Shown: positions 1 to 15,000 of the stretch, piece after piece
How the letters are laid out: each line of letters begins with the position of its first letter
How positions within the stretch are numbered: position 1 is the first letter of the stretch
From: Lineus longissimus
Taxonomy: Eukaryota; Nemertea; Pilidiophora; Heteronemertea; Lineidae
Assembly: GCF_910592395.1 (NCBI RefSeq)
Contig: NC_088309.1
Span: forward strand, 17,116,599 to 17,180,598
DNA length: 64,000 bases
Direction: 5' to 3'
Position numbers and translations under genes: made by a program
The notes under the pieces: model-generated
What the model was told of the DNA's origin: nothing
What the model saw: the letters and a program-made list of their open reading frames with translations, nothing else
The model's database searches: none

Positions 1-3000
1 CCTTGCGTACGATTTTCTTGACACATTTTCGGATGCGATGCACACTAGTTTTCTTGATTACAACTCGCCGAATGACTTTGACTTGCTTGATGATTTTGGT
101 GCATACTATGATCCTTCTCCGAAGTGGTTTCCTCTTTCCTTTCTTTACTTTTCTTAGAACCTTGATCAGCGTTTTCTTTCTGCGAATATATTTCTTAATC
201 ATTTTCTTCAAGATTTTCGCCACTTTCTTTTTAGCCTTCTTCACTTTCTTTGGTCTTGAAACTCTCTTGGGTTTTTTCTTATTTCTCCTTGGTCGCTTGT
301 TTGGACGACGAGTGACACGTCTGATTTTGCTGACAATTTTCTTTAATACTTTTCTCACCCTACGGAGTATCTTACACTTGGTTTTCAGCTTTGGTTTCTT
401 TTGCTTTGGCGTTCTCTTGACTTTCCTCTTTAGCTTCTTGTACTGCTTACATGCCTTGCGTACGATTTTCTTGACACATTTTCGGATGCGATGCACACTA
501 GTTTTCTTGATTACAACTCGCCGAATGACTTTGACTTGCTTGATGATTTTGGTGCATACTTTGATCCTTCTCCGAAGTGGTTTCCTCTTTCCTTTTTTTA
601 CTTTTCTTAGAACCTTGATCAGCGTTTTCTTTCTGCGAATATATTTCTTAATCATTTTCTTCAAGATTTTCGCCACTTTCTTTTTAGCCTTCTTCACTTT
701 CTTTGGTCTTGAAACTCTCTTGGGTTTTTTCTTGTTTCTCCTTGGTCGCTTGTTTGGACGACGAGTGACACGTCTGATATTGCTGACAATTTTCTTTAAT
801 ACTTTTCTCACCCTACGGAGTATCTTACACTTGGTTTTCAGCTTTGGTTTCTTTTGCTTTGGCGTTCTCTTGACTTTCCTCTTTAGCTTCTTGTACTGCT
901 TACGTGCCTTGCGTACGATTTTCTTGACACATTTTCGGATGCGATGCACACTAGTTTTCTTGATTACAACTTGCCGAATGACTTTGACTTGCTTGATGAT
1001 TTTGGTGCATACTTTGATCCTTCGCCGAAGTGGTTTTCTCTTTCCTTTCTTTACTTTTCTTAGAACCTTGATCAGCGTTTTCTTTCTGCGAATATATTTC
1101 TTAATCATTTTCTTCAAGATTTTCGCCACTTTCTTTTTAGCCTTCTTCACTTTCTTTGGTCTTGAAACTCTCTTGGGTTTTTTCTTATTTCTCCTTGGTC
1201 GCTTGTTTGGACGACGAGTGACACGTCTGATTTTGCTGACAATTTTCTTTACTACTTTTCTCACCCTACGGATTATCTTACACTTGGTTTTCAGCTTTGG
1301 CCTCTTTCTCTCCGGCAGTTTCTTGATTTTCCTCTTAAGCCTCTTGTACTTCCTTGATGTCTTCCTTACAATGTGTTGTGTATAGTTCATAATTCTATGC
1401 ACTCTAGTACTCTTGATTATTGTATGCTCTATAATGACAACTTGCCAGATGACAGTGGTGAATATTTTGATCTTTTTACGTAGAATTTTCCTCTGCGTTT
1501 TTTTGGCCTTTTTTAGAGTCTTGATCAATTTTTTCTTTCTCTGAACATACTTCTTAATAATTCTCTTCAGGCAATTTACCACTTTTCGTTTAACCTTCTT
1601 CACTTTCTTTGGTCTTGAAACTCTCTTGGGTTTTTTCTTATTTCTCCTTGGTCGCTTGTTTGGACGACGAGTGACACGTCTGATTTTGCTGACAATTTTC
1701 TTTAATACTTTTCTCACCCTACGGAGTATCTTACACTTGGTTTTCAGCTTTGGTTTCTTTTGCTTTGGCGTTCTCTTGACTTTCCTCTTTAGCTTCTTGT
1801 ACTGCTTACGTGCCTTGCGTACGACTTTCTTGACACATTTTCGGATGCGATGCACACTAGTTTTCTTGATTACAAGTCGCCGAATGACTTTGACTTGCTT
1901 GATGATTTTTGTGCATACTTTGATCCTTCTCCGAAGTGGTTTCCTCTTTCCTTTTTTTACTTTTCTTAGAACCTTGATCAGCGTTTTCTTTCTGCGAATA
2001 TATTTCTTAATCATTTTCTTCAAGATTTTCGCCACTTTCTTTTTAGCCTTCTTCACTTTCTTTGGTCTTGAAACTCTCTTGGGTTTTTTCTTATTTCTCC
2101 TTGGTCGCTTGTTTGGACGACGAGTGACACGTCTGATTTTGCTGACAATTTTCTTTAATACTTTTCTCACCCTACGGAGTATCTTACACTTGGTTTTCAG
2201 CTTTGGTTTCTTTTGCTTTGGCGTTCTCTTGACTTTCCTCTTTAGCTTCTTGTACTGCTTACGTGCCTTGCGTACGATTTTCTTGACACATTTTCGGATG
2301 CGATGCACACTAGTTTTCTTGATTACAACTCGCCGAATGACTTTGACTTGCTTGATGATTTTGGTGCATACTTTGATCCTTCTCCGAAGTGGTTTCCTCT
2401 TTCCTTTTTTTATTTTTCTTAGAACCTTGATCAGCGTTTTCTTTCTGCGAATATATTTCTTAATCATTTTCTTCAAGATTTTCGCCACTTTCTTTTTAGC
2501 CTTCTTCACTTTCTTTGGTCTTGAAACTCTCTTGGGTTTTTTCTTATTTCTCCTTGGTCGCTTGTTTGGACGACGAGTGACACGTCTGATTTTGCTGACA
2601 ATTTTCTTTAATACTTTTCTCACCCTACGGAGTATCTTACACTTGGTTTTCAGCTTTGGTTTCTTTTGCTTTGGCGTTCTCTTGACTTTCCTCTTTAGCT
2701 TCTTGTACTGCTTACGTGCCTTGCGTACGATTTTCTTGACACATTTTCGGATGCGATGCACACTAGTTTTCTTGATTACAACTCGCCGAATGACTTTGAC
2801 TTGCTTGATGATTTTGGTGCATACTTTGATCCTTCTCCGAAGTGGTTTCCTCTTTCCTTTTTTTACTTTTCTTAGAACCTTGATCAGCGTTTTCTTTCTG
2901 CGAATATATTTCTTAATCATTTTCTTCAAGATTTTCGCCACTTTCTTTTTAGCCTTCTTCACTTTCTTTGGTCTTGAAACTCTCTTGGGTTTTTTCTTAT

Positions 3001-6000
3001 TTCTCCTTGTTCGCTTGTTTGGACGACGAGTGACACGTCTGATATTGCTGACAATTTTCTTTAATACTTTTCTCACCCTACGGAGTATCTTACACTTGGT
3101 TTTCAGCTTTGGTTTCTTTTGCTTTGGCGTTCTCTTGACTTTCCTCTTTAGCTTCTTGTACTGCTTACGTGCCTTGCGTACGATTCTCTTGACACATTTT
3201 CGGATGCGATGCACACTAGTTTTCTTGATTACAACTTGCCGAATGACTTTGACTTGCTTGATGATTTTGGTGCATACTTTGATCCTTCTCCGAAGTGGTT
3301 TCCTCTTTCCTTTTTTTACTTTTCTTAGAACCTTGATCAGCGTTTTCTTTCTGCGAATATATTTCTTAATCATTTTCTTCAAGATTTTCGCCACTTTCTT
3401 TTTAGCCTTCTTCACTTTCTTTGGTCTTGAAACTCTCTTGGGTTTTTTCTTATTTCTCCTTGGTCGCTTGTTTGGACGACGAGTGACACGTCTGATATTG
3501 CTGACAATTTTCTTTAATACTTTTCTCACCCTACGGAGTATCTTACACTTGGTTTTCAGCTTTGGTTTCTGTTGCTTTGGCGTTCTCTTGACTTTCCTCT
3601 TTAGCTTCTTGTACTGCTTACGTGCCTTGCGTACGATTTTCTTGACACATTTTCGGATGCGATGCACACTAGTTTTCTTGATTACAACTCGCCGAATGAC
3701 TTTGACTTGCTTGATGATTTTGGTGCATACTATGATCCTTCTCCGAAGTGGTTTCCTCTTTCCTTTCTTTACTTTTCTTAGAACCTTGATCAGCGTTTTC
3801 TTTCTGCGAATATATTTCTTAATCATTTTCTTCAAGATTTTCGCCACTTTCTTTTTAGCCTTCTTCATTTTCTTTGGTCTTGAAACTCTCTTGGGTTTTT
3901 TCTTATTTCTCCTTGGTCGCTTGTTTGGACGACGAGTGACACGTCTGATTTTGCTGACAATTTTCTTTAATACTTTTCTCACCCTACGGAGTATCTTACA
4001 CTTTTTTTTCAGCTTTGGTTTCTTTTGCTTTGGCGTTCTCTTGACTTTCCTCTTTAGCTTCTTGTACTGCTTACGTGCCTTGCGTACGATTTTCTTGACA
4101 CATTTTCGGATGCGATGCACACTAGTTTTCTTGATTACAACTCGCCGAATGACTTTGACTTGCTTGATGATTTTGGTGCATACTTTGATCCTTCTCCGAA
4201 GTGGTTTCCTCTTTCCTTTTTTTACTTTTCTTAGAACCTTGATCAGCGTTTTCTTTCTGCGAATATATTTCTTAATCATTTTCTTCAAGATTTTCGCCAC
4301 TTTCTTTTTAGCCTTCTTCACTTTCTTTGGTCTTGAAACTCTCTTGGGTTTTTTCTTATTTCTCCTTGGTCGCTTGTTTGGACGACGAGTGACACGTCTG
4401 ATATTGCTGACAATTTTCTTTAATACTTTTCTCACCCTACGGAGTATCTTACACTTGGTTTTCAGCTTTGGTTTCTTTTGCTTTGGCGTTCTCTTGACTT
4501 TCCTCTTTAGCTTCTTGTACTGCTTACGTGCCTTGCGTACGATTTTCTTGACACATTTTCGGATGCGATGCACACTAGTTTTCTTGATTACAACTCGCTG
4601 AATGACTTTGACTTGCTTGATGATTTTGGTGCATACTTTGATCCTTCTCCGAAGTGGTTTCCTCTTTCCTTTTTTTACTTTTCTTAGAACCTTGATCAGC
4701 GTTTTCTTTCTGCGAATATATTTCTTAATCATTTTCTTCAAGATTTTCGCCACTTTCTTTTTAGCCTTCTTCACTTTCTTTGGTCTTGAAACTCTCTTGG
4801 GTTTTTTCTTATTTCTCCTTGGTCGCTTGTTTGGACGACGAGTGACACGTCTGATATTGCTGACAATTTTCTTTAATACTTTTCTCACCCTACGGAGTAT
4901 CTTACACTTGGTTTTCAGCTTTGGTTTCTTTTGCTTTGGCGTTCTCTTGACTTTCCTCTTTAGCTTCTTGTACTGCTTACGTGCCTTGCGTACGATTTTC
5001 TTGACACATTTTCGGATGCGATGCACACTAGTTTTCTTGATTACAACTTGCCGAATGACTTTGACTTGCTTGATGATTTTGGTGCATACTTTGATCCTTC
5101 TCCGAAGTGGTTTTCTCTTTCCTTTCTTTACTTTTCTTAGAACCTTGATCAGCGTTTTCTTTCTGCGAATATATTTCTTAATCATTTTCTTCAAGATTTT
5201 CGCCACTTTCTTTTTAGCCTTCTTCACTTTCTTTGGTCTTGAAACTCTCTTGGGTTTTTTCTTATTTCTCCTTGGTCGCTTGTTTGGACGACGAGTGACA
5301 CGTCTGATATTGCTGACAATTTTCTTTAATACTTTTCTCACCCTACGGAGTATCTTACACTTGGTTTTCAGCTTTGGTTTCTGTTGCTTTGGCGTTCTCT
5401 TGACTTTCCTCTTTAGCTTCTTGTACTGCTTACGTGCCTTGCGTACGATTTTCTTGACACATTTTCGGATGCGATGCACACTAGTTTTCTTGATTACAAC
5501 TCGCTGAATGACTTTGACTTGCTTGATGATTTTGGTGCATACTTTGATCCTTCTCCGAAGTGGTTTCCTCTTTCCTTTTTTTACTTTTCTTAGAACCTTG
5601 ATCAGCGTTTTCTTTCTGCGAATATATTTCTTAATCATTTTCTTCAAGATTTTCGCCACTTTCTTTTTAGCCTTCTTCACTTTCTTTGGTCTTGAAACTC
5701 TCTTGGGTTTTTCCTTATTTCTCCTTGGTCGCTTGTTTGGACGACGAGTGACACGTCTGATATTGCTGACAATTTTCTTTAATACTTTTCTCACCCTACG
5801 GAGTATCTTACACTTGGTTTTCAGCTTTGGTTTCTTTTGCTTTGGCGTTCTCTTGACTTTCCTCTTTAGCTTCTTGTACTGCTTACGTGCCTTGCGTACG
5901 ATTTTCTTGACACATTTTCGGATGCGATGCACACTAGTTTTCTTGATTACAACTTGCCGAATGACTTTGACTTGCTTGATGATTTTGGTGCATACTTTGA

Positions 6001-9000
6001 TCCTTCTCCGAAGTGGTTTTCTCTTTCCTTTTTTTACTTTTCTTAGAACCTTGATCAGCGTTTTCTTTCTGCGAATATATTTCTTAATCATTTTCTTCAA
6101 GATTTTCGCCACTTTCTTTTTAGCCTTCTTCACTTTCTTTGGTCTTGAAACTCTCTTGGGTTTTTTCTTATTTCTCCTTGGTCGCTTGTTTGGACGACGA
6201 GTGACACGTCTGATATTGCTGACAATTTTCTTTAATACTTTTCTCACCCTACGGAGTATCTTACACTTGGTTTTCAGCTTTGGTTTCTTTTGCTTTGGCG
6301 TTCTCTTGACTTTCCTCTTTAGCTTCTTGTACTGCTTACGTGCCTTGCGTACGATTTTCTTGACACATTTTCGGATGCGATGCACACTAGTTTTCTTGAT
6401 TACAACTTGCCGAATGACTTTGACTTGCTTGATGATTTTGGTGCATACTTTGATCCTTCTCTGAAGTGGTTTTCTCTTTCCTTTCTTTACTTTTCTTAGA
6501 ACCTTGATCAGCGTTTTCTTTCTGCGAATATATTTCTTAATCATTTTCTTCAAGATTTTCGCCACTTTCTTTTTAGCCTTCTTCACTTTCTTTGGTCTTG
6601 AAACTCTCTTGGGTTTTTTCTTATTTCTCCTTGGTCGCTTGTTTGGACGACGAGTGACACGTCTGATTTTGCTGACAATTTTCTTTAATACTTTTCTCAC
6701 CCTACGGAGTATCTTACACTTGGTTTTCAGCTTTGGTTTCTTTTGCTTTGGCGTTCTCTTGACTTTCCTCTTTAGCTTCTTGTACTGCTTACGTGCCTTG
6801 CGTACGATTTTCTTGACACATTTTCGGATGCGATGCACACTAGTTTTCTTGATTACAACTCGCCGAATGACTTTGACTTGCTTGATGATTTTGGTGCATA
6901 CTTTGATCCTTCTCCGAAGTGGTTTCCTCTTTCCTTTTTTTACTTTTCTTAGAACCTTGATCAGCGTTTTCTTTCTGCGAATATATTTCTTAATCATTTT
7001 CTTCAAGATTTTCGCCACTTTCTTTTTAGCCTTCTTCACTTTCTTTGGTCTTGAAACTCTCTTGGGTTTTTTCTTATTTCTCCTTGGTCGCTTGTTTGGA
7101 CGACGAGTGACACGTCTGATATTGCTGACAATTTTCTTTAATACTTTTCTCACCCTACGGAGTATCTTACACTTGGTTTTCAGCTTTGGTTTCTTTTGCT
7201 TTGGCGTTCTCTTGACTTTCCTCTTTAGCTTCTTGTACTGCTTACGTGCCTTGCGTACGATTTTCTTGACACATTTTCGGATGCGATGCACACTAGTTTT
7301 CTTGATTACAACTTGCCAAATGACTTTGACTTGCTTGATGATTTTGGTGCATACTTTGATCCTTCTCCGAAGTGGTTTTCTCTTTCCTTTTTTTACTTTT
7401 CTTAGAACCTTGATCAGCGTTTTCTTTCTGCGAATATATTTCTTAATCATTTTCTTCAAGATTTTCGCCACTTTCTTTTTAGCCTTCTTCACTTTCTTTG
7501 GTCTTGAAACTCTCTTGGGTTTTTTCTTATTTCTCCTTGGTCGCTTGTTTGGACGACGAGTGACACGTCTGATATTGCTGACAATTTTCTTTAATACTTT
7601 TCTCACCCTACGGAGTATCTTACACTTGGTTTTCAGCTTTGGTTTCTTTTGCTTTGGCGTTCTCTTGACTTTCCTCTTTAGCTTCTTGTACTGCTTACGT
7701 GCCTTGCGTACGATTTTCTTGACACATTTTCGGATGCGATGCACACTAGTTTTCTTGATTACAACTTGCCGAATGACTTTGACTTGCTTGATGATTTTGG
7801 TGCATACTTTGATCCTTCTCCGAAGTGGTTTTCTCTTTCCTTTCTTTACTTTTCTTAGAACCTTGATCAGCGTTTTCTTTCTGCGAATATATTTCTTAAT
7901 CATTTTCTTCAAGATTTTCGCCACTTTCTTTTTAGCCTTCTTCACTTTCTTTGGTCTTGAAACTCTCTTGGGTTTTTTCTTATTTCTCCTTGGTCGCTTG
8001 TTTGGACGACGAGTGACACGTCTGATTTTGCCGACAATTTTCTTTAATACTTTTCTCACCCTACGGAGTATCTTACACTTGGTTTTCAGCTTTGGTTTCT
8101 TTTGCTTTGGCGTTCTCTTGACTTTCCTCTTTAGCTTCTTGTACTGCTTACGTGCCTTGCGTACGATTTTCTTGACACATTTTCGGATGCGATGCACACT
8201 AGTTTTCTTGATTACAACTCGCCGAATGACTTTGACTTGCTTGATGATTTTGGTGCATACTTTGATCCTTCTCCGAAGTGGTTTCCTCTTTCCTTTTTTT
8301 ACTTTTCTTAGAACCTTGATCAGCGTTTTCTTTCTGCGAATATATTTCTTAATCATTTTCTTCAAGATTTTCGCCACTTTCTTTTTAGCCTTCTTCACTT
8401 TCTTTGGTCTTGAAACTCTCTTGGGTTTTTTCTTATTTCTCCTTGGTCGCTTGTTTGGACGACGAGTGACACGTCTGATATTGCTGACAATTTTCTTTAA
8501 TACTTTTCTCACCCTACGGAGTATCTTACACTTGGTTTTCAGCTTTGGTTTCTTTTGCTTTGGCGTTCTCTTGACTTTCCTCTTTAGCTTCTTGTACTGC
8601 TTACGTGCCTTGCGTACGATTTTCTTGACACATTTTCGGATGCGATGCACACTAGTTTTCTTGATTACAACTTGCCGAATGACTTTGACTTGCTTGATGA
8701 TTTTGGTGCATACTTTGATCCTTCTCCGAAGTGGTTTTCTCTTTCCTTTTTTTACTTTTCTTAGAACCTTGATCAGCGTTTTCTTTCTGCGAATATATTT
8801 CTTAATCATTTTCTTCAAGATTTTCGCCACTTTCTTTTTAGCCTTCTTCACTTTCTTTGGTCTTGAAACTCTCTTGGGTTTTTTCTTATTTCTCCTTGGT
8901 CGCTTGTTTGGACGACGAGTGACACGTCTGATTTTGCTGACAATTTCCTTTAATACTTTTCTCACCCTACGGAATATCCTACACTTGGTTTTCAGCTTTG

Positions 9001-12000
9001 GTTTCTTTTGCTTTGGCGTTCTCTTGACTTTCCTCTTTAGCTTCTTGTACTGCTTACGTGCCTTGCGTACGATTTTCTTGACACATTTTCGGATGCGATG
9101 CACACTAGTTTTCTTGATTACAACTCGCCGAATGACTTTGACTTGCTTGATGATTTTGGTGCATACTTTGATCCTTCTCCGAAGTGGTTTCCTCTTTCCT
9201 TTTTTTACTTTTCTTAGAACCTTGATCAGCGTTTTCTTTCTGCGAATATATTTCTTAATCATTTTCTTCAAGATTTTCGCCACTTTCTTTTTAGCCTTCT
9301 TCACTTTCTTTGGTCTTGAAACTCTCTTGGGTTTTTTCTTATTTCTCCTTGGTCGCTTGTTTGGACGACGAGTGACACGTCTGATATTGCTGACAATTTT
9401 CTTTAATACTTTTCTCACCCTACGGAGTATCTTACACTTGGTTTTCAGCTTTGGTTTCTTTTGCTTTGGCGTTCTCTTGACTTTCCTCTTTAGCTTCTTG
9501 TACTGCTTACGTGCCTTGCGTACGATTTTCTTGACACATTTTCGGATGCGATGCACACTAGTTTTCTTGATTACAACTTGCCGAATGACTTTGACTTGCT
9601 TGATGATTTTGGTGCATACTTTGATCCTTCTCCGAAGTGGTTTTCTCTTTCCTTTTTTTACTTTTCTTAGAACCTTGATCAGCGTTTTCTTTCTGCGAAT
9701 ATATTTCTTAATCATTTTCTTCAAGATTTTCGCCACTTTCTTTTTAGCCTTCTTCACTTTCTTTGGTCTTGAAACTCTCTTGGGTTTTTTCTTATTTCTC
9801 CTTGGTCGCTTGTTTGGACGACGAGTGACACGTCTTATTTTGCTGACAATTTCCTTTAATACTTTTCTCACCCTACGGAATATCCTACACTTGGTTTTCA
9901 GCTTTGGTTTCTTTTTCTTTGGCGTTCTCTTGACTTTCCTCTTTAGCTTCTTGTACTGCTTACGTGCCTTGCGTACGATTTTCTTGACACATTTTCGGAT
10001 GCGATGCACACTAGTTTTCTTGATTACAACTCGCCGAATGACTTTGACTTGCTTGATGATTTTGGTGCATACTTTGATCCTTCTCCGAAGTGGTTTCCTC
10101 TTTCCTTTTTTTACTTTTCTTAGAACCTTGATCAGCGTTTTCTTTCTGCGAATATATTTCTTAATCATTTTCTTCAAGATTTTCGCCACTTTCTTTTTAG
10201 CCTTCTTCACTTTCTTTGGTCTTGAAACTCTCTTGGGTTTTTTCTTATTTCTCCTTGGTCGCTTGTTTGGACGACGAGTGACACGTCTGATATTGCTGAC
10301 AATTTTCTTTAATACTTTTCTCACCCTACGGAGTATCTTACACTTGGTTTTCAGCTTTGGTTTCTGTTGCTTTGGCGTTCTCTTGACTTTCCTCTTTAGC
10401 TTCTTGTACTGCTTACGTGCCTTGCGTACGATTTTCTTGACACATTTTCGGATGCGATGCACACTAGTTTTCTTGATTACAACTCGCCGAATGACTTTGA
10501 CTTGCTTGATGATTTTGGTGCATACTATGATCCTTCTTCGAAGTGGTTTCCTCTTTCCTTTCTTTACTTTTCTTAGAACCTTGATCAGCGTTTTCTTTCT
10601 GCGAATATATTTCTTAATCATTTTCTTCAAGATTTTCGCCACTTTCTTTCTAGCCTTCTTCACTTTCTTTGGTCTTGAAACTCTCTTGGGTTTTTTCTTA
10701 TTTCTCCTTGGTCGCTTGTTTGGACGACGAGTGACACGTCTGATTTTGCTGACAATTTTCTTTAATACTTTTCTCACCCTACGGAGTATCTTACACTTGG
10801 TTTTCAGCTTTGGTTTCTTTTGCTTTGGCGTTCTCTTGACTCTCCTCTTTAGCTTCTTGTACTGCTTACGTGCCTTGCGTACGATTTTCTTGACACATTT
10901 TCGGATGCGATGCACACTAGTTTTCTTGATTACAACTCGCCGAATGACTTTGACTTGCTTGATGATTTTGGTGCATACTTTGATCCTTTTCCGAAGTGGT
11001 TTTCTCTTTCCTTTTTTTACTTTTCTTAGAACCTTGATCAGCGTTTTCTTTCTGCGAATATATTTCTTAATCATTTTCTTCAAGATTTTCGCCACTTTCT
11101 TTTTAGCCTTCTTCACTTTCTTTGGTCTTGAAACTCTCTTGGGTTTTTTCTTATTTCTCCTTGGTCGCTTGTTTGGACGACGAGTGACACGTCTGATATT
11201 GCTGACAATTTTCTTTAATACTTTTCTCACCCTACGGAGTATCTTACACTTGGTTTTCAGCTTTGGTTTCTTTTGCTTTGGCGTTCTCTTGACTTTCCTC
11301 TTTAGCTTCTTGTACTGCTTACGTGCCTTGCGTACGATTTTCTTGACACATTTTCGGATGCGATGCACACTAGTTTTCTTGATTACAACTTGCCGAATGA
11401 CTTTGACTTGCTTGATGATTTTGGTGCATACTTTGATCCTTCTCCGAAGTGGTTTTCTCTTTCCTTTCTTTACTTTTCTTAGAACCTTGATCAGCGTTTT
11501 CTTTCTGCGAATATATTTCTTAATCATTTTCTTCAAGATTTTCGCCACTTTCTTTTTAGCCTTCTTCACTTTCTTTGGTCTTGAAACTCTCTTGGGTTTT
11601 TTCTTATTTCTCCTTGGTCGCTTGTTTGGACGACGAGTGACACGTCTGATTTTGCTGACAATTTTCTTTACTACTTTTCTCACCCTACGGATTATCCTAC
11701 ACTTGGTTTTCAGCTTTGGCCTCTTTCTCTCCGGCAGTTTCTTGATTTTCCTCTTTAGCCTCTTGTACTTCCTTGATGTCTTCCTTACAATGTGTTGTGT
11801 ATAGTTCATAATTCTATGCACTCTAGTACTCTTGATTATTGTATGCTCTATAATGGCAACTTGCCAGATGACAGTGGTGAATATTTTGATCTTTTTACGT
11901 AGAATTTTCCTCTGCGTTTTTTTGGCCTTTTTTAGAGTCTTGATCAATTTTTTCTTTCTCTGAACATACTTCTTAATAATTCTCTTCAGGCAATTTACCA

Positions 12001-15000
12001 CTTTTCGTTTAACTTTCTTCACTTTCTTTGGTCTTGAAACTCTCTTGGGTTTTTTCTTATTTCTCCTTGGTCGCTTGTTTGGACGATGAGTGACACGTCT
12101 GATTTTGCTGACAATTTTCTTTAATTCTTTTTTCACCCTACGGAGTATCTTACACTTGGTTTTCAGCTTTGGTTTCTTTTGCTTTGGAGTTCTCTTGACT
12201 TTCCTCTTTAGCTTCTTGTACTGCTTACGTGCCTTGCGTACGATTTTCTTGACACATTTTCGGATGCGATGCACACTAGTTTTCTTGATTACAACTCGCC
12301 GAATGACTTTGACTTGCTTGATAATTTTGGTGCATACTTTGATCCTTCTCCGAAGTGGTTTCCTCTTTCCTTTCTTTACTTTTCTTAGAACCTTGATCAG
12401 CGTTTTCTTTCTGCGAATATATTTCTTAATCATTTTCTTCAAGATTTTCTCCACTTTCTTTTTAGCCTTCTTCACTTTCTTTGGTCTTGAAACTCTCTTG
12501 GGTTTTTTCTTATTTCTCCTTGGTCGCTTGTTTGGACGACGAGTGACACGTCTGATTTTGCTGACAATTTTCTTTAATACTTTTCTCACCCTACGGAGTA
12601 TCTTACACTTGGTTTTCAGCTTTGGTTTCTTTTGCTTTGGCGTTCTCTTGACTTTCCTCTTTAGCTTCTTGTACTGCTTACGTGCCTTGCGTACGATTTT
12701 CTTGACACATTTTCGGATGCGATGCACACTAGTTTTCTTGATTACAACTCGCCGAATGACTTTGGCTTGCTTGATGATTTTGGTGCATACTTTGATCCTT
12801 CTCCGAAGTGGTTTCCTCTTTCCTTTCTTTACTTTTCTTAGAACCTTGATCAGCGTTTTCTTTCTGCGAATATATTTCTTAATCATTTTCTTCAAGATTT
12901 TCGCCACTTTCTTTTTAGCCTTCTTCACTTTCTTTGGTCTTGAAACTCTCTTGGGTTTTCGCCTTGGTCGCTTGTTTGGACGACGAGTGACACGTCTGAT
13001 TTTGCAGACAATTTTCTTTAATGCTTTTCTCACTCTACGGAATATCCTACACTTGGTTTTCAGCTTTGGTTTCTTTTGCTTTGGCGTTCTCTTGACTTTC
13101 CTCTTTAGCTTCTTGTACTGCTTACGTGCCTTGCGTACGATTTTCTTGACACATTTTCGGATGCGATGCACACTAGTTTTCTTAATTACAACTCGCCGAA
13201 TGACTTTGACTTGCTTGATGATTTTCGTGCATACTTTGATCCTTCTCCGAAGTGGTTTCCTCTTTCCTTTCTTTACTTTTCTTAGAACCTTGATCAGCGT
13301 TTTCTTTCTGCGAATATATTTCTTAATCATTTTCTTCAAGATTTTCGCCACTTTCTTTTTAGCCTTCTTCACTTTCTTTGGTCTTGAAACTCTCTTGGGT
13401 TTTTTCTTATTTCTCCTTGGTCGCTTGTTTGGACGACGAGTGACACGTCTGATTTTGCAGACAATTTTCTTTAATACTTTTCTCACCCTACGGAGTATCT
13501 TACACTTGGTTTTCAGCTTTGGTTTCTTTTGCTTTGGCGTTCTCTTGACTTTCCTCTTTAGCTTCTTGTACTGCTTACGTGCCTTGCGTACGATTTTCTT
13601 GACACATTTTCGGATGCGATGCACACTAGTTTTCTTGATTACAACTCGCCGAATGACTTTGGCTTGCTTGATGATTTTCGTGCATACTTTGATCCTTCTC
13701 CGAAGTGGTTTCCTCTTTCCTTTCTTTACTTTTCTTAGAACCTTGATCAGCGTTTTCTTTCTGCGAATATATTTCTTAATCATTTTCTTCAAGATTTTCA
13801 CCACTTTCTTTTTAGCCTTCTTCACTTTCTTTGGTCTTGAAACTCTCTTGGGTTTTCGCCTTGGTCGCTTGTTTGGACGACGAGTGACACGTCTGATTTT
13901 GCAGACAATTTTCTTTAATGCTTTTCTCACTCTACGGAATATCCTACACTTGGTTTTCAGCTTTGGTTTCTTTTGCTTTGGCGTTCTCTTGACTTTCCTC
14001 TTTAGCTTCTTGTACTGCTTACGTGCCTTGCGTACGATTTTCTTGACACATTTTCGGATGCGATGCACACTAGTTTTCTTGATTACAACTCGCCGAATGA
14101 CTTTGGCTTGCTTGATGATTTTGGTGCATACTTTGATCCTTCTCCGAAGTGGTTTCCTCTTTCCTTTCTTTACCTTTCTTAGAACCTTGATCAGCGTTTT
14201 CTTTCTGCGAATATATTTCTTAATCATTTTCTTCAAGATTTTCGCCACTTTCTTTTTAGCCTTCTTCACTTTCTTTGGTCTTGAAACTCCCTTGGGTTTT
14301 TTCTTATTTCTCCTTGGTCGCTTGTTTGGACGACGAGGGACACGTCTGATTTTGCTGACAATTTCCTTTAATACTTTTCTCACCCTACGGAGTATCTTAC
14401 ACTTGGTTTTCAGCTTTGGTTTCTTTTGCTTTGGCGTTCTCTTGACTTTCCTCTTTAGCTTCTTGTACTGCTTACGTGCCTTGCGTACGATTTTCTTGAC
14501 ACATTTTCGGATGCGATGCACACTAGTTTTCTTGATTACAACTCGCCGAATGACTTTGACTTGCTTGATGATTTTGGTGCATACTTTGATCCTTCTCCGA
14601 AGTGGTTTCCTCTTTCCTTTCTTTACTTTTCTTAGAACCTTGATCAGCGTTTTCTTTCTGCGAATATATTTCTTAATCATTTTCTTCAAGATTTTCGCCA
14701 CTTTCTTTTTAGCCTTCTTCACTTTTTTTGGTCTTGAAACTCTCTTGGGTTTTTTCTTATTTCTCCTTGGTCGCTTGTTTGGACGACGAGTGACACGTCT
14801 GATTTTGCTGACAATTTTCTTTAATACTTTTCTCACCCTACGGAGTATCTTACACTTGGTTTTCAGCTTTGGTTTCTTTTGCTTTGGCGTTCTCTTGACT
14901 TTTCTCTTTAGCTTCTTGTACTGCTTACGTGCCTTGCGTACGATTTTCTTGACACATTTTCGGATGCGATGCACACTAGTTTTCTTGATTACAACTCGCC